A stretch of DNA of 64,000 nucleotides from Marinihelvus sp036351115 (lineage in GTDB: Bacteria > Pseudomonadota > Gammaproteobacteria > Xanthomonadales > SZUA-36). Under the pieces are notes generated by a model. That model was given only the letters and a program-made list of their open reading frames with translations. It searched no databases and was not told where the DNA came from. Below, one piece after another: positions 14,921 through 24,205 of the stretch (the first letter of the stretch is position 1; each line of letters starts with the position of its first letter). The stretch is taken from contig JAZBOL010000027.1 of assembly GCA_036351115.1 (NCBI GenBank), forward strand, positions 1 to 64,000, read 5' to 3'. A program made the position numbers and the translations under genes.

Positions 14921-16149
14921 CCGCGTCTCCAGCGGAAGTCCGCGTGATCGTCGTCGGAGGCGGGATGGTGGGCGGCGCCGTCGCCAGCCTGCTCGCCCGG
15001 TCAGGCATGGCGGTGCACCTGGTCGACGAGCGTGGCCCCGTCCCCTGGGACGCCGAGTCGCCGGTTGGCCTGCGCGTCTCGGCCATCTCACCGGGTTCCG
15101 AGGCGATCCTGGAAGCAGCCGGGGCCTGGCAGGGTGTACGGGAGGGGCGGTACTGCGCCTACCGGCGCATGCATGTCGAGGATGGCCAGGGGCGGGGCGC
15201 CGTCACGTTCGAAGCGGCGCGGTTTGGTTTTTCCCACCTGGGAACACTGGTCGAAAACGACCTGGTCGCCGCCAGCCTCTGGGCGGCTTGCGCCCGCGCG
15301 CCGGGATTGCGGGTTCACGCGCCGGGCCGGGTCTCATCCGTGTTGCAGGCGGAAGACGGCGTCCGGGCCGAACTGGACTCGGGTGAGGTCCTGGAGGCTG
15401 ACTTGCTGGTGGCCTGTGACGGCGCCCGCTCCGCGCTGCGCCGGGCCGTGGGCATCGACAGCGACGCCTGGGAATACAACCAACGCGGACTCGTCGCCCA
15501 GGTGCGCAAGACCCGGCCCAACCCCGGCGTTGCCTGGCAGCGGTTCCTGGAAGGGGGGCCCCTGGCGTTCCTGCCCCTGGCGGACGGCACGTCCTCCATT
15601 GTCTGGAGCCTTCCCGAACCGGTCGCCCGGGAGCGCCTCGCCGAGGACGACGAAGCGTTTCGGGAGCAACTCCAGGCGGCCTCCGCGGGGTGGCTCGGTG
15701 ATGTCGAACAGGTTGGTCCGCGGGCCGCCTTTCCCCTCGCCATGAGCCTCGGAGATCGCTACGTGGCGGGTCGCGTGGTTCTGCTCGGTGATGCGGCGCA
15801 TGCCATCCACCCCCTGGCGGGGCAGGGCGTCAACCTGGGCCTGGCCGACGCGGCTGGGCTGGTGGAAAGCCTGTGCGGTTCCGGTCTCCCGGCGTCCCGC
15901 TCGGGCTGGAAGCGGCGGTTGCGGCATTTCGAGCGGTGGCGCCGCTCCGAATCGAATCTCATGGCCGGTGGTGTGCACACCCTCGGCGCCCTGTTCCGCC
16001 CCGCCATGGCCGCACCCTTGCGTGGCCTGGGCATGGGCCTGCTGGCGCGGAGCTGGTTCGCCCGGGAGGCGCTGTTGCGCCGGGCTGCGGGACAGGGGCC
16101 CAATGCACCACGGCTGGCACGGGGGGAATCCCTGGCTTCCCTCGCCTGA
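14917..16149 (+). CDS. ubiI: 2-octaprenylphenol hydroxylase / UbiI-VisC family FAD monooxygenase
   Basis: This is a paralogue of UbiH in ubiquinone synthesis (C5 hydroxylation in E. coli). It has the FAD motif VGGGMVGGAVA at about 12-22, ACDGARSALRRAVGI, and GDAAHAIHPLAGQGVNLGLAD near 290. A TTG at 14917 is preferred: it overlaps the ubiH stop as TTGA, has GGGAG eight bases upstream and gives 410 residues, close to the family length. A GTG at 14944 would leave no residues before the Rossmann strand. Exact regiospecificity within the UbiH/I/F family cannot be read from sequence alone. Confidence 0.9.
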   Translation: MTASPAEVRVIVVGGGMVGGAVASLLARSGMAVHLVDERGPVPWDAESPVGLRVSAISPGSEAILEAAGAWQGVREGRYCAYRRMHVEDGQGRGAVTFEAARFGFSHLGTLVENDLVAASLWAACARAPGLRVHAPGRVSSVLQAEDGVRAELDSGEVLEADLLVACDGARSALRRAVGIDSDAWEYNQRGLVAQVRKTRPNPGVAWQRFLEGGPLAFLPLADGTSSIVWSLPEPVARERLAEDDEAFREQLQAASAGWLGDVEQVGPRAAFPLAMSLGDRYVAGRVVLLGDAAHAIHPLAGQGVNLGLADAAGLVESLCGSGLPASRSGWKRRLRHFERWRRSESNLMAGGVHTLGALFRPAMAAPLRGLGMGLLARSWFAREALLRRAAGQGPNAPRLARGESLASLA

Positions 16150-16254
16150 TTGGGGGTGTCGTCAACGCCCGGGCGATTCGAGGCGTTCTGCACAAAGGTT
16201 TGACGAAGGCTATGGTTCCTTAAGCTCCTTCGAATCCAGCCAACGAGGCAACCC

Positions 16255-17193
16255 ATGATTTACGACAGCATCCTGGACACGGTTGGGCGAACCCCGGTCG
16301 TCCGTATCAATCGACTCGCGCCCGAGGGCATCGATCTGTACGTCAAGGTCGAGGCCTTCAATCCCCTGGGCTCGGTCAAGGACCGCCTCGCCCTGGGCAT
16401 CATCGAGGACGCGGAACGCCGTGGCGTGTTGCAACCCGGCCAGACCGTGGTCGAGGCCACGTCCGGCAATACGGGCATCGCCCTTGCCATGGTCTGCGCC
16501 GCCAAGGGCTATCCGCTGGTCACGGTCATGGCGGAGTCCTTCAGCGTCGAGCGGCGCAAGCTCATGAAGTTTCTCGGCGCCCGCGTGGTGCTGACGCCCG
16601 CGGAAAAGCGGGCCACGGGCATGGTGCAGGAGGCGGAGCGGCTGGCGAGGGAAAATGGCTGGTTCCTGTCCCGCCAGTTCGAAAACCTGGCCAATCCGGC
16701 CTATCACCGCAACACCACGGGGCCGGAAATCATCCGCGATTTTGCCGGGCGCCGCCTCGACTACTGGGTGACCGGTTACGGCACCGGCGGCACCATGACC
16801 GGCGCCGGTCAGATGCTGAAGGTCGCTCGGCCGGAAACGCAGATCGTGGCCACGGAGCCCGAGGGTGCTGCCCTGCTGTCCGGCGGGGAGTGGCATCCGC
16901 ACAAGATCCAGGGCTGGACACCGGATTTCATCCCCGACGTGCTCGACCGCGGCGTCATCGACCAGATCGTTCCGGTGACGGACGAGGAGTCCATCGCGGC
17001 CTCCCGTTCGCTGGCCACGCAGGAAGGCATTTTCTGCGGCATCTCCGCCGGCGGTACCTTTGCCGCGGCCCTGAAAGTGGCGGAACAGGCCGAGGCGGGC
17101 AGCGCCGTACTCGCCATGCTGCCGGACACGGGTGAGCGCTACCTCAGCACGCCCCTGTTCGCCGACATCGACGAGGGCTCGGACGAGGTCTGA
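16255..17193 (+). CDS. cysK: Cysteine synthase A (O-acetylserine sulfhydrylase)
   Basis: This PLP enzyme makes L-cysteine from O-acetylserine and sulfide. The 312-residue protein has the PLP lysine Lys42 in GSVKDR, the substrate loop TSGNTG (69-74), the phosphate-binding GTGGT (176-180) and the C-terminal GERYLST. The HKIQGWTPDFIP segment is of the CysK rather than CysM type, though SVKDR also occurs in CysM, so the isozyme call is probable. GAGG lies six bases before the ATG. It ends five bases from the convergent oxyR gene. Confidence 0.92.
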   Translation: MIYDSILDTVGRTPVVRINRLAPEGIDLYVKVEAFNPLGSVKDRLALGIIEDAERRGVLQPGQTVVEATSGNTGIALAMVCAAKGYPLVTVMAESFSVERRKLMKFLGARVVLTPAEKRATGMVQEAERLARENGWFLSRQFENLANPAYHRNTTGPEIIRDFAGRRLDYWVTGYGTGGTMTGAGQMLKVARPETQIVATEPEGAALLSGGEWHPHKIQGWTPDFIPDVLDRGVIDQIVPVTDEESIAASRSLATQEGIFCGISAGGTFAAALKVAEQAEAGSAVLAMLPDTGERYLSTPLFADIDEGSDEV

Positions 17194-17198
17194 GTGGC

Positions 17199-18101
17199 TC
17201 AGGCCACCTCGAGCAGTTCGGAAACCCCGTCGAAACACGCCGCGAGCCGCTCCATGAGCGGCCCGAGGGGTGACGACTTGCGCCATACCAGGGCGATGAC
17301 CCGGTGTGGCGCGGGTTCTTCAAAGGGCCGCAGGACCAGGTTCTGGGTCTCGGCGATGGGCGGGGCCACGGACAGGGCCGGCATCAGGGTGACCCCGACA
17401 TCCGCAGCCACCATCTGCCGCAGCGTTTCCATGCTGGTGGCGTGGAAATCCACGCGTTCCCGGGCGCCCGACAGGGAGCACACCTCGAGGGCATGGTCCC
17501 GCAGGCAGTGCCCGTCTTCGAGCAGCAACAGCTCGGCCCCCTCCAGGTCCTTTGTGGCGATGCGTTCCCTGCTCGCCAGGGGGTGACCCCTGGGCATGGC
17601 CAGCACGAACGGCTCGTCGAAGAGCTCGATCCGGTCCAGGCGGTCGTCCTCCACGGGCAGGGCGAGCAGCGCCGCATCCAGGTCGCCGTTGTCGAGCAAG
17701 GACAGGATATCGGCCGTTTTCTCCTCCGCCAGTTCGAGCCGGAGCTCGGGAAAACGTGACCGGATCCGCGGCACCACGTGCGGCAGGAGATAGGGCGCCA
17801 GTGTCGGGAACAGGCCGAGACGCAGGGTACCGGTTTCCGGATCGCGGCTGCGGCGCGCGGCAGCTTCGATCTGGGCCACATCCCGGAGCACGTGCCTTGC
17901 CCGGGCGGCAATCTCCTCACCCACCGGCGTGAGCTGCACTTTTCTCGGCGCGCGTTCGACCAGTTGCACGCCAAGCTCTTCCTCGAGCTTGCGGATCTGC
18001 GTGCTGAGCGTGGGCTGGCTGACAAAGCACGCCTCCGCCGCGCGGCTGAAATGCTTGATTTCCGCCAGGGTGACGAAGTACTTGAGCGCTCTCAGGTTCA
18101 T
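17199..18101 (-). CDS. oxyR: OxyR, hydrogen peroxide-sensing LysR-type activator
   Basis: OxyR is oxidised by H2O2 to form a disulfide and then activates antioxidant genes. The 300-residue protein has the LysR winged helix (1-60, with HFSRAAEACFVSQPTLS) and a regulatory domain. The redox pair is present as GHCLRDHALEVC, Cys199 and Cys208, the same numbers as in E. coli OxyR, and PTLAPYLLPHVVP near 99-111 is also conserved. No antioxidant gene is adjacent; cysK is convergent. Confidence 0.95.
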   Translation of the reverse strand: MNLRALKYFVTLAEIKHFSRAAEACFVSQPTLSTQIRKLEEELGVQLVERAPRKVQLTPVGEEIAARARHVLRDVAQIEAAARRSRDPETGTLRLGLFPTLAPYLLPHVVPRIRSRFPELRLELAEEKTADILSLLDNGDLDAALLALPVEDDRLDRIELFDEPFVLAMPRGHPLASRERIATKDLEGAELLLLEDGHCLRDHALEVCSLSGARERVDFHATSMETLRQMVAADVGVTLMPALSVAPPIAETQNLVLRPFEEPAPHRVIALVWRKSSPLGPLMERLAACFDGVSELLEVA

Positions 18102-18130
18102 GCAGGGCTTCCGACGTTGGTCAGCGGCGA

Positions 18131-18139
18131 ATCATAGCA
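18131..18139 (-). promoter_or_regulatory. Extended -10 promoter element for oxyR
   Basis: On the minus strand TGCTATGAT is a TGN-extended -10 located about 30 bases before the oxyR ATG. No good -35 is found at 17 bp, as is common for extended -10 promoters. An OxyR autoregulatory site would be expected to overlap but was not identified. Confidence 0.5.
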
Positions 18140-18241
18140 AGGGCGGATGAAAAACAGGAAGTCAATAGCCAAGGACGTTTGTTGTGCGGTTGGGCGGGGC
18201 GATTCACGCGGGTCTGAAGCGGCTGGCGCCACACTGCCCGG

Positions 18242-18955
18242 ATGAGCTTACGAACAACTCGCTGTGCCGTCCCGCTGATCGCGGGGCTCGTCCTCGGGAC
18301 CGGCACGGGTTTTGCTCAGTCCGAGGCTGCCCCAGCGCTGGTGGCCTCCGAAGCTGCCACAGCGGCGGTGCCCTGGGGGACGCCGCCGCCCGAGCCCACC
18401 TTGACGGACGAGGAGCGCGCACGCCTCGAGGCTGGCGAAATCCTGGTGCGCGACGCCCGCGTCGACGAAGCCGGCGGCGCCGGCTTCGCCGTCGCCATCT
18501 ACCACGTCGATGCCCCGAGCCTCTGGACCCTCCTGGGTGACTGCGCCGCCAACCAGCGCTTCGTGCGAGGGCTGCAGGAATGCGAGGTTTCGGGGGAGAC
18601 GGCTACCCGCGCCACCACGCGCCAGCGGCTCAAACCCTACGCCATGCTGCCGGCGCTGGACTACCGCTTCGAAACGCTTCGCGAACCGCATCGCTGGATT
18701 CGGATCCGTCTCATCGACGGTGACCTGCGCGCCCTGTCCGGTAGCTGGCGCTTCGACCCACTGGAGGATGGCCGGCTTCTCGTGTCTCATGCGATCCGGG
18801 TGCAGCCCCGCTACCCGGTGCCGCGCTGGCTGGCGCGGCGGACCGTGAAGAAGGACCTCGCCGCGCTCATGGCATGCCTGCGCTGGGAGGCCCGGGCCTG
18901 GCCCGATGCGCGTCAACGCGGCGTCGACCGCCAGGCCTGCCCCGACGGACCCTGA
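18242..18955 (+). CDS. Secreted SRPBCC/START-like protein of unknown function
   Basis: The 237-residue protein has a signal peptide (1-25) and an Ala/Pro-rich linker. From about residue 70 its pattern is that of the SRPBCC (cyclase/START) superfamily, seen as VDAPSLWTLLGDCAANQRFVRG, LDYRFETLREP, SGSWRFDPLEDGRLLVSHAIRV and a long C-terminal helix. Such folds bind hydrophobic ligands in a cavity, and periplasmic versions are poorly characterised. The ATG at 18242 has no clear ribosome-binding site. It stands alone between oxyR and trpS. Confidence 0.7.
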   Translation: MSLRTTRCAVPLIAGLVLGTGTGFAQSEAAPALVASEAATAAVPWGTPPPEPTLTDEERARLEAGEILVRDARVDEAGGAGFAVAIYHVDAPSLWTLLGDCAANQRFVRGLQECEVSGETATRATTRQRLKPYAMLPALDYRFETLREPHRWIRIRLIDGDLRALSGSWRFDPLEDGRLLVSHAIRVQPRYPVPRWLARRTVKKDLAALMACLRWEARAWPDARQRGVDRQACPDGP

Positions 18956-18975
18956 GCCCAAACGGCTGCTCCGGG

Positions 18976-19004
18976 TTAACGGCGCGCAGCACATCCCGTA
19001 AAAT
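18976..19004 (+). promoter_or_regulatory. Candidate sigma-70 promoter for trpS
   Basis: TTAACG (18976-18981) and TAAAAT (18999-19004) are separated by 17 bp, four and five matches to consensus. The predicted leader is about 49 bases and shows no Trp-codon leader peptide. Confidence 0.6.
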
Positions 19005-19059
19005 GGCGTGTTTCCCGGGCTCCGGCCAGACCACTGAACTTCACGTCTCAGAAGAATCC

Positions 19060-20070
19060 ATGACTCAGCAAACCGTCCTCACGGGCATCACCACCACGGG
19101 CAGCCCCCACCTGGGCAACTATGTCGGGGCCATCAAGCCCGCGATTCGCGCGAGCCGCGACCCGGGGGTGGATTCCTATTTTTTCCTGGCCGACTTCCAT
19201 GCCCTGATCAAGTGCACCGATCCCGAGCAGGTGCGGCAGTCCACCCTCGAGATCGCCGCCACCTGGCTGGCCCTGGGTCTCGATCCCGCGGCGGTGACCT
19301 TCTATCGCCAGTCGGACGTGCCGGAGATCACCGAACTGACCTGGATCCTGACCTGCCACACGGCCAAGGGCCTCATGAACCGGGCCCATGCCTACAAGGC
19401 GGCGGTGCAGGAAAACCTCGACGCCGGCGAGGACGCGGATTTCGGCATCACCATGGGCCTGTTCAGCTACCCGGTGCTCATGGCCGCCGACATCCTCATG
19501 TTCAAGGCGCACAAGGTGCCGGTCGGTCGGGACCAGGTGCAGCACCTGGAGATGGCCAGGGACATCGCCCAGCGGTTCAACCACCACTTTGGGGAGCTGA
19601 TGGTGTTGCCGGAAGCCGTGGTGGAGGATCATGTCGCGGTGTTGCCGGGCCAGGACGGCCGCAAGATGTCCAAGAGCTACAACAACACCATTCCCCTGTG
19701 GCTCCCGGAGAAACGCCTGCGCAAGGCGATCATGAAGATCGTCACCAATTCCCTCGAGCCCGGTGAACCCAAGGATCCGGGGGATTCGACGCTGTTCACC
19801 ATTTACGCGGCCTTCGCGGATGCGGCTCAGCGTGAGGCCATGGCGACGGCCTACCGCGAAGGCATCGCCTGGGGTGAAGCCAAGCAGCAGACCTTCGAGT
19901 TGATCAACGGCGAGCTGGCCGAGGCCCGGGAGCGTTACGAGGCGCTCATGAGCCGCCCGAACGAGGTCGAGGGCATCCTCGAGGCAGGCCGGGACAAGGC
20001 CCGGTCCTTTGCCACGCCGTACCTGCAGCAACTGCGGCAAGCCGTGGGGATCCGGCCGGTCGCGGAATGA
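19060..20070 (+). CDS. trpS: Tryptophanyl-tRNA synthetase
   Basis: This class I synthetase charges tRNA-Trp. The 336-residue protein has the nucleotide-binding TGITTTGSPHLGNYVGA (HIGH equivalent, 7-23) and the GRKMSKSYNN loop (KMSKS) near 202-211, with family-typical length. The ATG at 19060 was chosen because the sequence MTQQTVLTG begins like other TrpRS proteins; the open frame upstream overlaps the SRPBCC gene. Its stop overlaps the start of trhO by four bases, coupling two tRNA-related genes. Confidence 0.97.
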   Translation: MTQQTVLTGITTTGSPHLGNYVGAIKPAIRASRDPGVDSYFFLADFHALIKCTDPEQVRQSTLEIAATWLALGLDPAAVTFYRQSDVPEITELTWILTCHTAKGLMNRAHAYKAAVQENLDAGEDADFGITMGLFSYPVLMAADILMFKAHKVPVGRDQVQHLEMARDIAQRFNHHFGELMVLPEAVVEDHVAVLPGQDGRKMSKSYNNTIPLWLPEKRLRKAIMKIVTNSLEPGEPKDPGDSTLFTIYAAFADAAQREAMATAYREGIAWGEAKQQTFELINGELAEARERYEALMSRPNEVEGILEAGRDKARSFATPYLQQLRQAVGIRPVAE

Positions 20071-21026
20071 CGAACCGGCCCGAAATCGGGGAGAATCGAC
20101 CGGCCGCGGGTGACGGGCCGCGCGCCCTGGTCGCGGCGTTCTACCACTTCGCCGAGCTGGCGGATTGCGAGGATCTCCGGGGGCCGCTCCAGCAGCGCTG
20201 CGAAGACCTGGGGCTGCTGGGCACGATCCTGCTCGCCAGCGAGGGCATCAACGGCACCGTCGCCGGGCCGGAGCGCGGCGTACGGCGGCTCCTCGACCGG
20301 TTGCGCGAAGACCCGCGACTCGCCGGCCTCCAGGCCAAGACGGCCTGGGCGAGCGAGGCCCCCTTCTACCGGATGAAGGTGCGGCTCAAGAAGGAAATCG
20401 TCAGCCTCGGGGTGCCGGGCGTCGATCCGCGCCAGGCCGTGGGCGAGTACGTGGCGCCGGAAGACTGGAATGCCCTCATTCAGCGCGATGACGTGCGCCT
20501 GGTCGACACCCGCAATGACTACGAGGTACACCTGGGTACGTTCCGCGGCGCCGAGGATCCGGAGACGCGTTCTTTCCGGGAGTTCCCGGACTGGGTCAGG
20601 GAACACCTGGATCCGGAGCGGGACGAGCACGTGGCCATGTTCTGCACGGGCGGGATTCGCTGCGAGAAGTCGACCGCCTACCTCAAGTCCCTGGGATTCA
20701 GGAATGTGTATCACCTGGAGGGCGGTATCCTGAACTATCTCGAGCAGGTCGATCCGAAAGACAGCCTGTGGGAAGGAGACTGCTTTGTCTTCGACAACCG
20801 GGTTACGGTGGACCACGAACTCCGGGAAGGCGACCTGGCCGTGTGTCCCGCCTGCCGCATGCCCGTGACCGAGGAAGACCGGTCTTCGCCGAAATTCGAA
20901 CTGCACGTGTCCTGTCCGCGCTGCTTTGAGCGCCTGACGCCGGAGCGGCGTGAAGCACTGCTGGAGCGTGCCCGCCAGATCGAACTGGCCGAGCGGCGGG
21001 GTGAACGGCATCTGGGCAGCCGCTGA
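20067..21026 (+). CDS. trhO: tRNA uridine(34) hydroxylase TrhO (YceA, rhodanese-type)
   Basis: TrhO hydroxylates wobble uridine 34, giving 5-hydroxyuridine, the precursor of cmo5U and mo5U. The 319-residue protein has an N-terminal acylphosphatase-like domain (GTILLASEGINGTVAG), a rhodanese domain (DTRNDYEVHLGTF, then the active site MFCTGGIRCEKST with catalytic Cys), and a C-terminal CPACRMPV...CPRCF pair that probably binds zinc. It overlaps trpS, so both are likely transcribed together. Confidence 0.94.
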   Translation: MTNRPEIGENRPAAGDGPRALVAAFYHFAELADCEDLRGPLQQRCEDLGLLGTILLASEGINGTVAGPERGVRRLLDRLREDPRLAGLQAKTAWASEAPFYRMKVRLKKEIVSLGVPGVDPRQAVGEYVAPEDWNALIQRDDVRLVDTRNDYEVHLGTFRGAEDPETRSFREFPDWVREHLDPERDEHVAMFCTGGIRCEKSTAYLKSLGFRNVYHLEGGILNYLEQVDPKDSLWEGDCFVFDNRVTVDHELREGDLAVCPACRMPVTEEDRSSPKFELHVSCPRCFERLTPERREALLERARQIELAERRGERHLGSR

Positions 21027-21067
21027 TGGCTGTCCCGCTGGACCGCGAGAGAATCCGGGAGTAGAAC

Positions 21068-22303
21068 ATGCAACCGACAGAAACCGAAGCCACAGCAGCC
21101 CCCGCCGGGGGATCCGCATCGGAATCACGGGAGCCGACCGAAGCACAGGACGCCGGGGCAACTCCGGTCGAATCATCGGTGGACGAAGCTCCGGTCAGCA
21201 GTGAGCTCCTCGACACGGTGCTGTGGGACCTCATGCCCGAGGCGGTTCAGACACCGCTGGAGTTCCTGGCCAGCTATCCCCTGTTGCTGCTGCCCATCGC
21301 CGTCGGCATGGGTTATCTCCTCGGCAAGGTGCTGCAGGGGGTGCTCACCGGCGTGGGTCATCGCCTGACGAAACGCACCAAGGGCGACTACGACGACCGG
21401 CTGCTCGCCATCGCCCGCAAGCCCGTGCTCACGGTGCCGGTGATCCTGTCGCTCATGCTGGTGACCGCCATCGTGCCCATGCCGGGCCTGGCGCGGACGA
21501 TCACCGTCAACGTGCTGGCCACGCTGGTGTTGCTGTCCCTGACCCGTGCGGCGCTGAAATGTTGCCACGTGATCCTGGAGCTGCTGGCGGACAGCCAGGA
21601 CAAGGTGGACATCGTCGAGGCCCGGACCCTGCCCATGTTCGACATCACCGCCAAGGTGGTGATCGTGGCGGTGACCGGCTACCTGGCCCTGCTCATCTGG
21701 GGGATCGACCCCACCGCCTGGCTCGCCTCTGCCGGCGTGATCGGTATCGCGGTGGGTTTCGCGGCGCGGGACACGCTGGCGAACCTGTTCTCCGGGATTT
21801 TCATCGTCGTCGATTCGCCCTACAAAATCGGCGACTACGTGGTGCTGGACACGGGTGAGCGGGGCGAGGTGACCCACGTGGGTCTGCGCTCCACGCGACT
21901 TCTGACCCGGGACGATGTCGAGGTCACCATTCCCAACGCCATCATCGCGAACGCCAAGATCATCAACGAAAGCGGGGGGCCCTGGGAGAAGTACCGGATT
22001 CGGATTCCCGTGGGCGTGGCCTACGGCAGCGACGTGGACCAGGTGTCGGACGTACTCGAGGAAGAGGCCTCGCGCCATCCGGACATCCTGGATTACCCGG
22101 CGCCGCGCGTGCGCATGCGGGCCTTCGGCGCCTCCAGTCTCGATTTCGAGCTGCTCGGGTGGGTCGACAAGCCCGTACACCGGGGTCGGGTCACGGACAG
22201 CCTGATGAAGGCCATTTACAAGCGCTTCCAGGCCGAGGACATCACGATTCCGTTCCCACAGACGGATGTGCACCTGCGCCACGTGGGCCCGGAAGGGGAC
22301 TGA
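21068..22303 (+). CDS. MscS-family mechanosensitive ion channel
   Basis: The 411-residue membrane protein has an N-terminal low-complexity Glu/Ala-rich segment (about 1-45), four to five membrane helices, the pore-lining helix (AGVIGIAVGFAARDTLANLFSG, shown in part, around 215-236) and the cytoplasmic beta domain beginning FIVVDSPYKIGDYVV, with PNAIIANAKIINES. It would open on osmotic down-shock. The family call is firm; which subtype (YbdG/YnaI-like) is not resolved. It follows trhO by 41 bases and faces proS. Confidence 0.93.
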   Translation: MQPTETEATAAPAGGSASESREPTEAQDAGATPVESSVDEAPVSSELLDTVLWDLMPEAVQTPLEFLASYPLLLLPIAVGMGYLLGKVLQGVLTGVGHRLTKRTKGDYDDRLLAIARKPVLTVPVILSLMLVTAIVPMPGLARTITVNVLATLVLLSLTRAALKCCHVILELLADSQDKVDIVEARTLPMFDITAKVVIVAVTGYLALLIWGIDPTAWLASAGVIGIAVGFAARDTLANLFSGIFIVVDSPYKIGDYVVLDTGERGEVTHVGLRSTRLLTRDDVEVTIPNAIIANAKIINESGGPWEKYRIRIPVGVAYGSDVDQVSDVLEEEASRHPDILDYPAPRVRMRAFGASSLDFELLGWVDKPVHRGRVTDSLMKAIYKRFQAEDITIPFPQTDVHLRHVGPEGD

Positions 22304-22362
22304 GCGCTTCGTCCCCTGGTGCGTCCGCTGCCGCGCCGGCGACCTGTTTCAACCGCCTGGAC

Positions 22363-24072
22363 TCAACGGCGCCCGAGTTTCTCCAGGATCGCTCCCAGTG
22401 CGCCCTCCAGGGGCAGCTCCTCGTTGGCGTCCGCCGACCGGGCGCGGTATTCGAGGGTGCCGGCGTCCAGTCCCCGTTCACCGATGACCACCCGGTGCGG
22501 GATGCCGATCAGCTCCATGTCGTTGAACATGACGCCGGCGCGCAGGTTGCGGTCGTCGTAGAGAACATCGACACCGGCTTCGAGCAGTTCCGCGTACAGC
22601 GCATCGGCCGCTTCCTGCACGCGGGGTGACTTCTTCGCGTTCATGGGCAGCAGGGCCAGTTCGAAGGGGGCGAGCGGTTCCGGCCAGCGGATTCCCCGAT
22701 CGTCGTGGTTCTGCTCGATGGCGGCGGCGACGATGCGGGACACGCCGATGCCGTAACAGCCCATGGGCATGACATGGGCCTTGCCGTCCTCACCGAGCAC
22801 GACGGCGTTCATGGCCTCGGAGTACTTGGTGCCGAGCTGGAATATGTGTCCCACCTCGATGCCGCGGGCCAGTTCGAGGTGGCCTTTGCCGTCCGGGCTC
22901 GGGTCGCCTTCCCGGGCGTCGCGCAAATCGGCGGTCTCGGGCAGCGGCAGATCCCGGTCGAAATTGATGCCGAACAGGTGCCTGTCGTCCGCGTTGGCGC
23001 CGGCTGCGAAATCGGCCATGACGGCGACGGCCTGGTCCGCGATGACGGGCAAGGGCAGGTTGACGGGACCCAGGGAGCCGGGACCGGCGCCAACCGCCTC
23101 GCGGATGGCCTTTTCGTCCGCCAGCGTCAGCGGGCGGGCGATGCCGGGCAGCTTTTCCGCCTTCGTGTGATTCAGGCTGTGATCACCGCGAACGAGCAGG
23201 GCGACGAGGCCCTCCTCGCCGTGGACCACCAGTGTCTTGACGGTGCGCTCGACGGGGATGTCGAAACCGTCCACGAGCTCCTCGATGGTGCGCACGCCGG
23301 GGGTGTCCACCGTGCGCAGTTCCTCGGCCGGCTCGGGGCGTGGTGTCGCCGGCGCCGGCAGGGGGCACAGTTCGACGTTGGCGGCGTAGTCGGAGGTGTC
23401 GGAAAAGGCGATCAGGTCCTCGCCTGAATCGGCGAGGACATGAAACTCGATGCTGCGGTTGCCGCCGATGGCGCCGGAATCGGCCTCCACGGGGCGGAAG
23501 CGCAGTCCGCTGCGTTCGAAGATCCGGCTGTAGACGTCGTGCATCTCCCAGAAAGTCGTTTCGAGGCTCCCGGCGTCCAGGTGGAAGGAGTAAGCATCCT
23601 TCATGAGGAACTCCCGGGCGCGCATGACGCCGAAGCGCGGCCGGATCTCGTCACGAAACTTGGTCTGAATCTGGTAGAAGGTGATGGGCAGCTGCTTGTA
23701 GCTGCGAATCTCGTTGCGCACGAAGTCGGTCACGACTTCCTCGTGCGTCGGGCCGAAACAGTAGTCCCGGCCGCCGCGGTCGGTGATCTTCAGCAGCTGG
23801 CCGCCGAATTCTTCCCAGCGTCCGGTTTCTTCCCAGAGCTCCGCCGGTTGCACGGCGGGCATGAGCAGTTCGAGGTAGCCCGCGCGGTCCATTTCTTCGC
23901 GCACGATGCTCTCGACCTTGCGCAGGACGCGCAGGCCCAGGGGGCTCCAGGTGTAGATGCCCGCGGTGAGTTTGCGGATCATTCCGGTGCGGATCATCAG
24001 CTGGTGGCTGACGATTTCCGCGTCCGCAGGGGTCTCCCGCGTGGTGCTGAGGTGGTAGGCGCTGGCTTTCAT
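22363..24072 (-). CDS. proS: Prolyl-tRNA synthetase (with YbaK-type editing insert)
   Basis: This class II synthetase charges tRNA-Pro. The 569-residue protein is the bacterial long form: the catalytic core with motif 1 and motif 2 (FRDEIRPRFGVMRAREFLMKD in pieces), an INS/YbaK editing domain between about 230 and 385 that hydrolyses Ala-tRNA-Pro, then motif 3 (GCYGIGVSRIVAA near 443) and the anticodon-binding domain. Its ATG is at 24072. A 21-bp inverted repeat lies about 30 bases upstream. Confidence 0.97.
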   Translation of the reverse strand: MKASAYHLSTTRETPADAEIVSHQLMIRTGMIRKLTAGIYTWSPLGLRVLRKVESIVREEMDRAGYLELLMPAVQPAELWEETGRWEEFGGQLLKITDRGGRDYCFGPTHEEVVTDFVRNEIRSYKQLPITFYQIQTKFRDEIRPRFGVMRAREFLMKDAYSFHLDAGSLETTFWEMHDVYSRIFERSGLRFRPVEADSGAIGGNRSIEFHVLADSGEDLIAFSDTSDYAANVELCPLPAPATPRPEPAEELRTVDTPGVRTIEELVDGFDIPVERTVKTLVVHGEEGLVALLVRGDHSLNHTKAEKLPGIARPLTLADEKAIREAVGAGPGSLGPVNLPLPVIADQAVAVMADFAAGANADDRHLFGINFDRDLPLPETADLRDAREGDPSPDGKGHLELARGIEVGHIFQLGTKYSEAMNAVVLGEDGKAHVMPMGCYGIGVSRIVAAAIEQNHDDRGIRWPEPLAPFELALLPMNAKKSPRVQEAADALYAELLEAGVDVLYDDRNLRAGVMFNDMELIGIPHRVVIGERGLDAGTLEYRARSADANEELPLEGALGAILEKLGRR

Positions 24073-24102
24073 GATGGTCCGCCCGGTTAGGCGCTTCGGG
24101 GT

Positions 24103-24123
24103 AAACCGATAGTTTATCGGTTT
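24103..24123. promoter_or_regulatory. Perfect 9-bp inverted repeat in the proS leader
   Basis: AAACCGATA and TATCGGTTT flank a 3-base spacer, 30 bases before the proS ATG. No T-run follows on the proS strand. It could be an operator or an mRNA stem-loop, and it is AT-rich relative to its surroundings. Confidence 0.55.
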
Positions 24124-24205
24124 TCGAGCGGCCGGGGCACCGCGCGGGGTGTCACGAGAGCGTCAGCGTCGAATGCGCGGCTACGTCGCCGCACATCGCG
24201 CCGGA

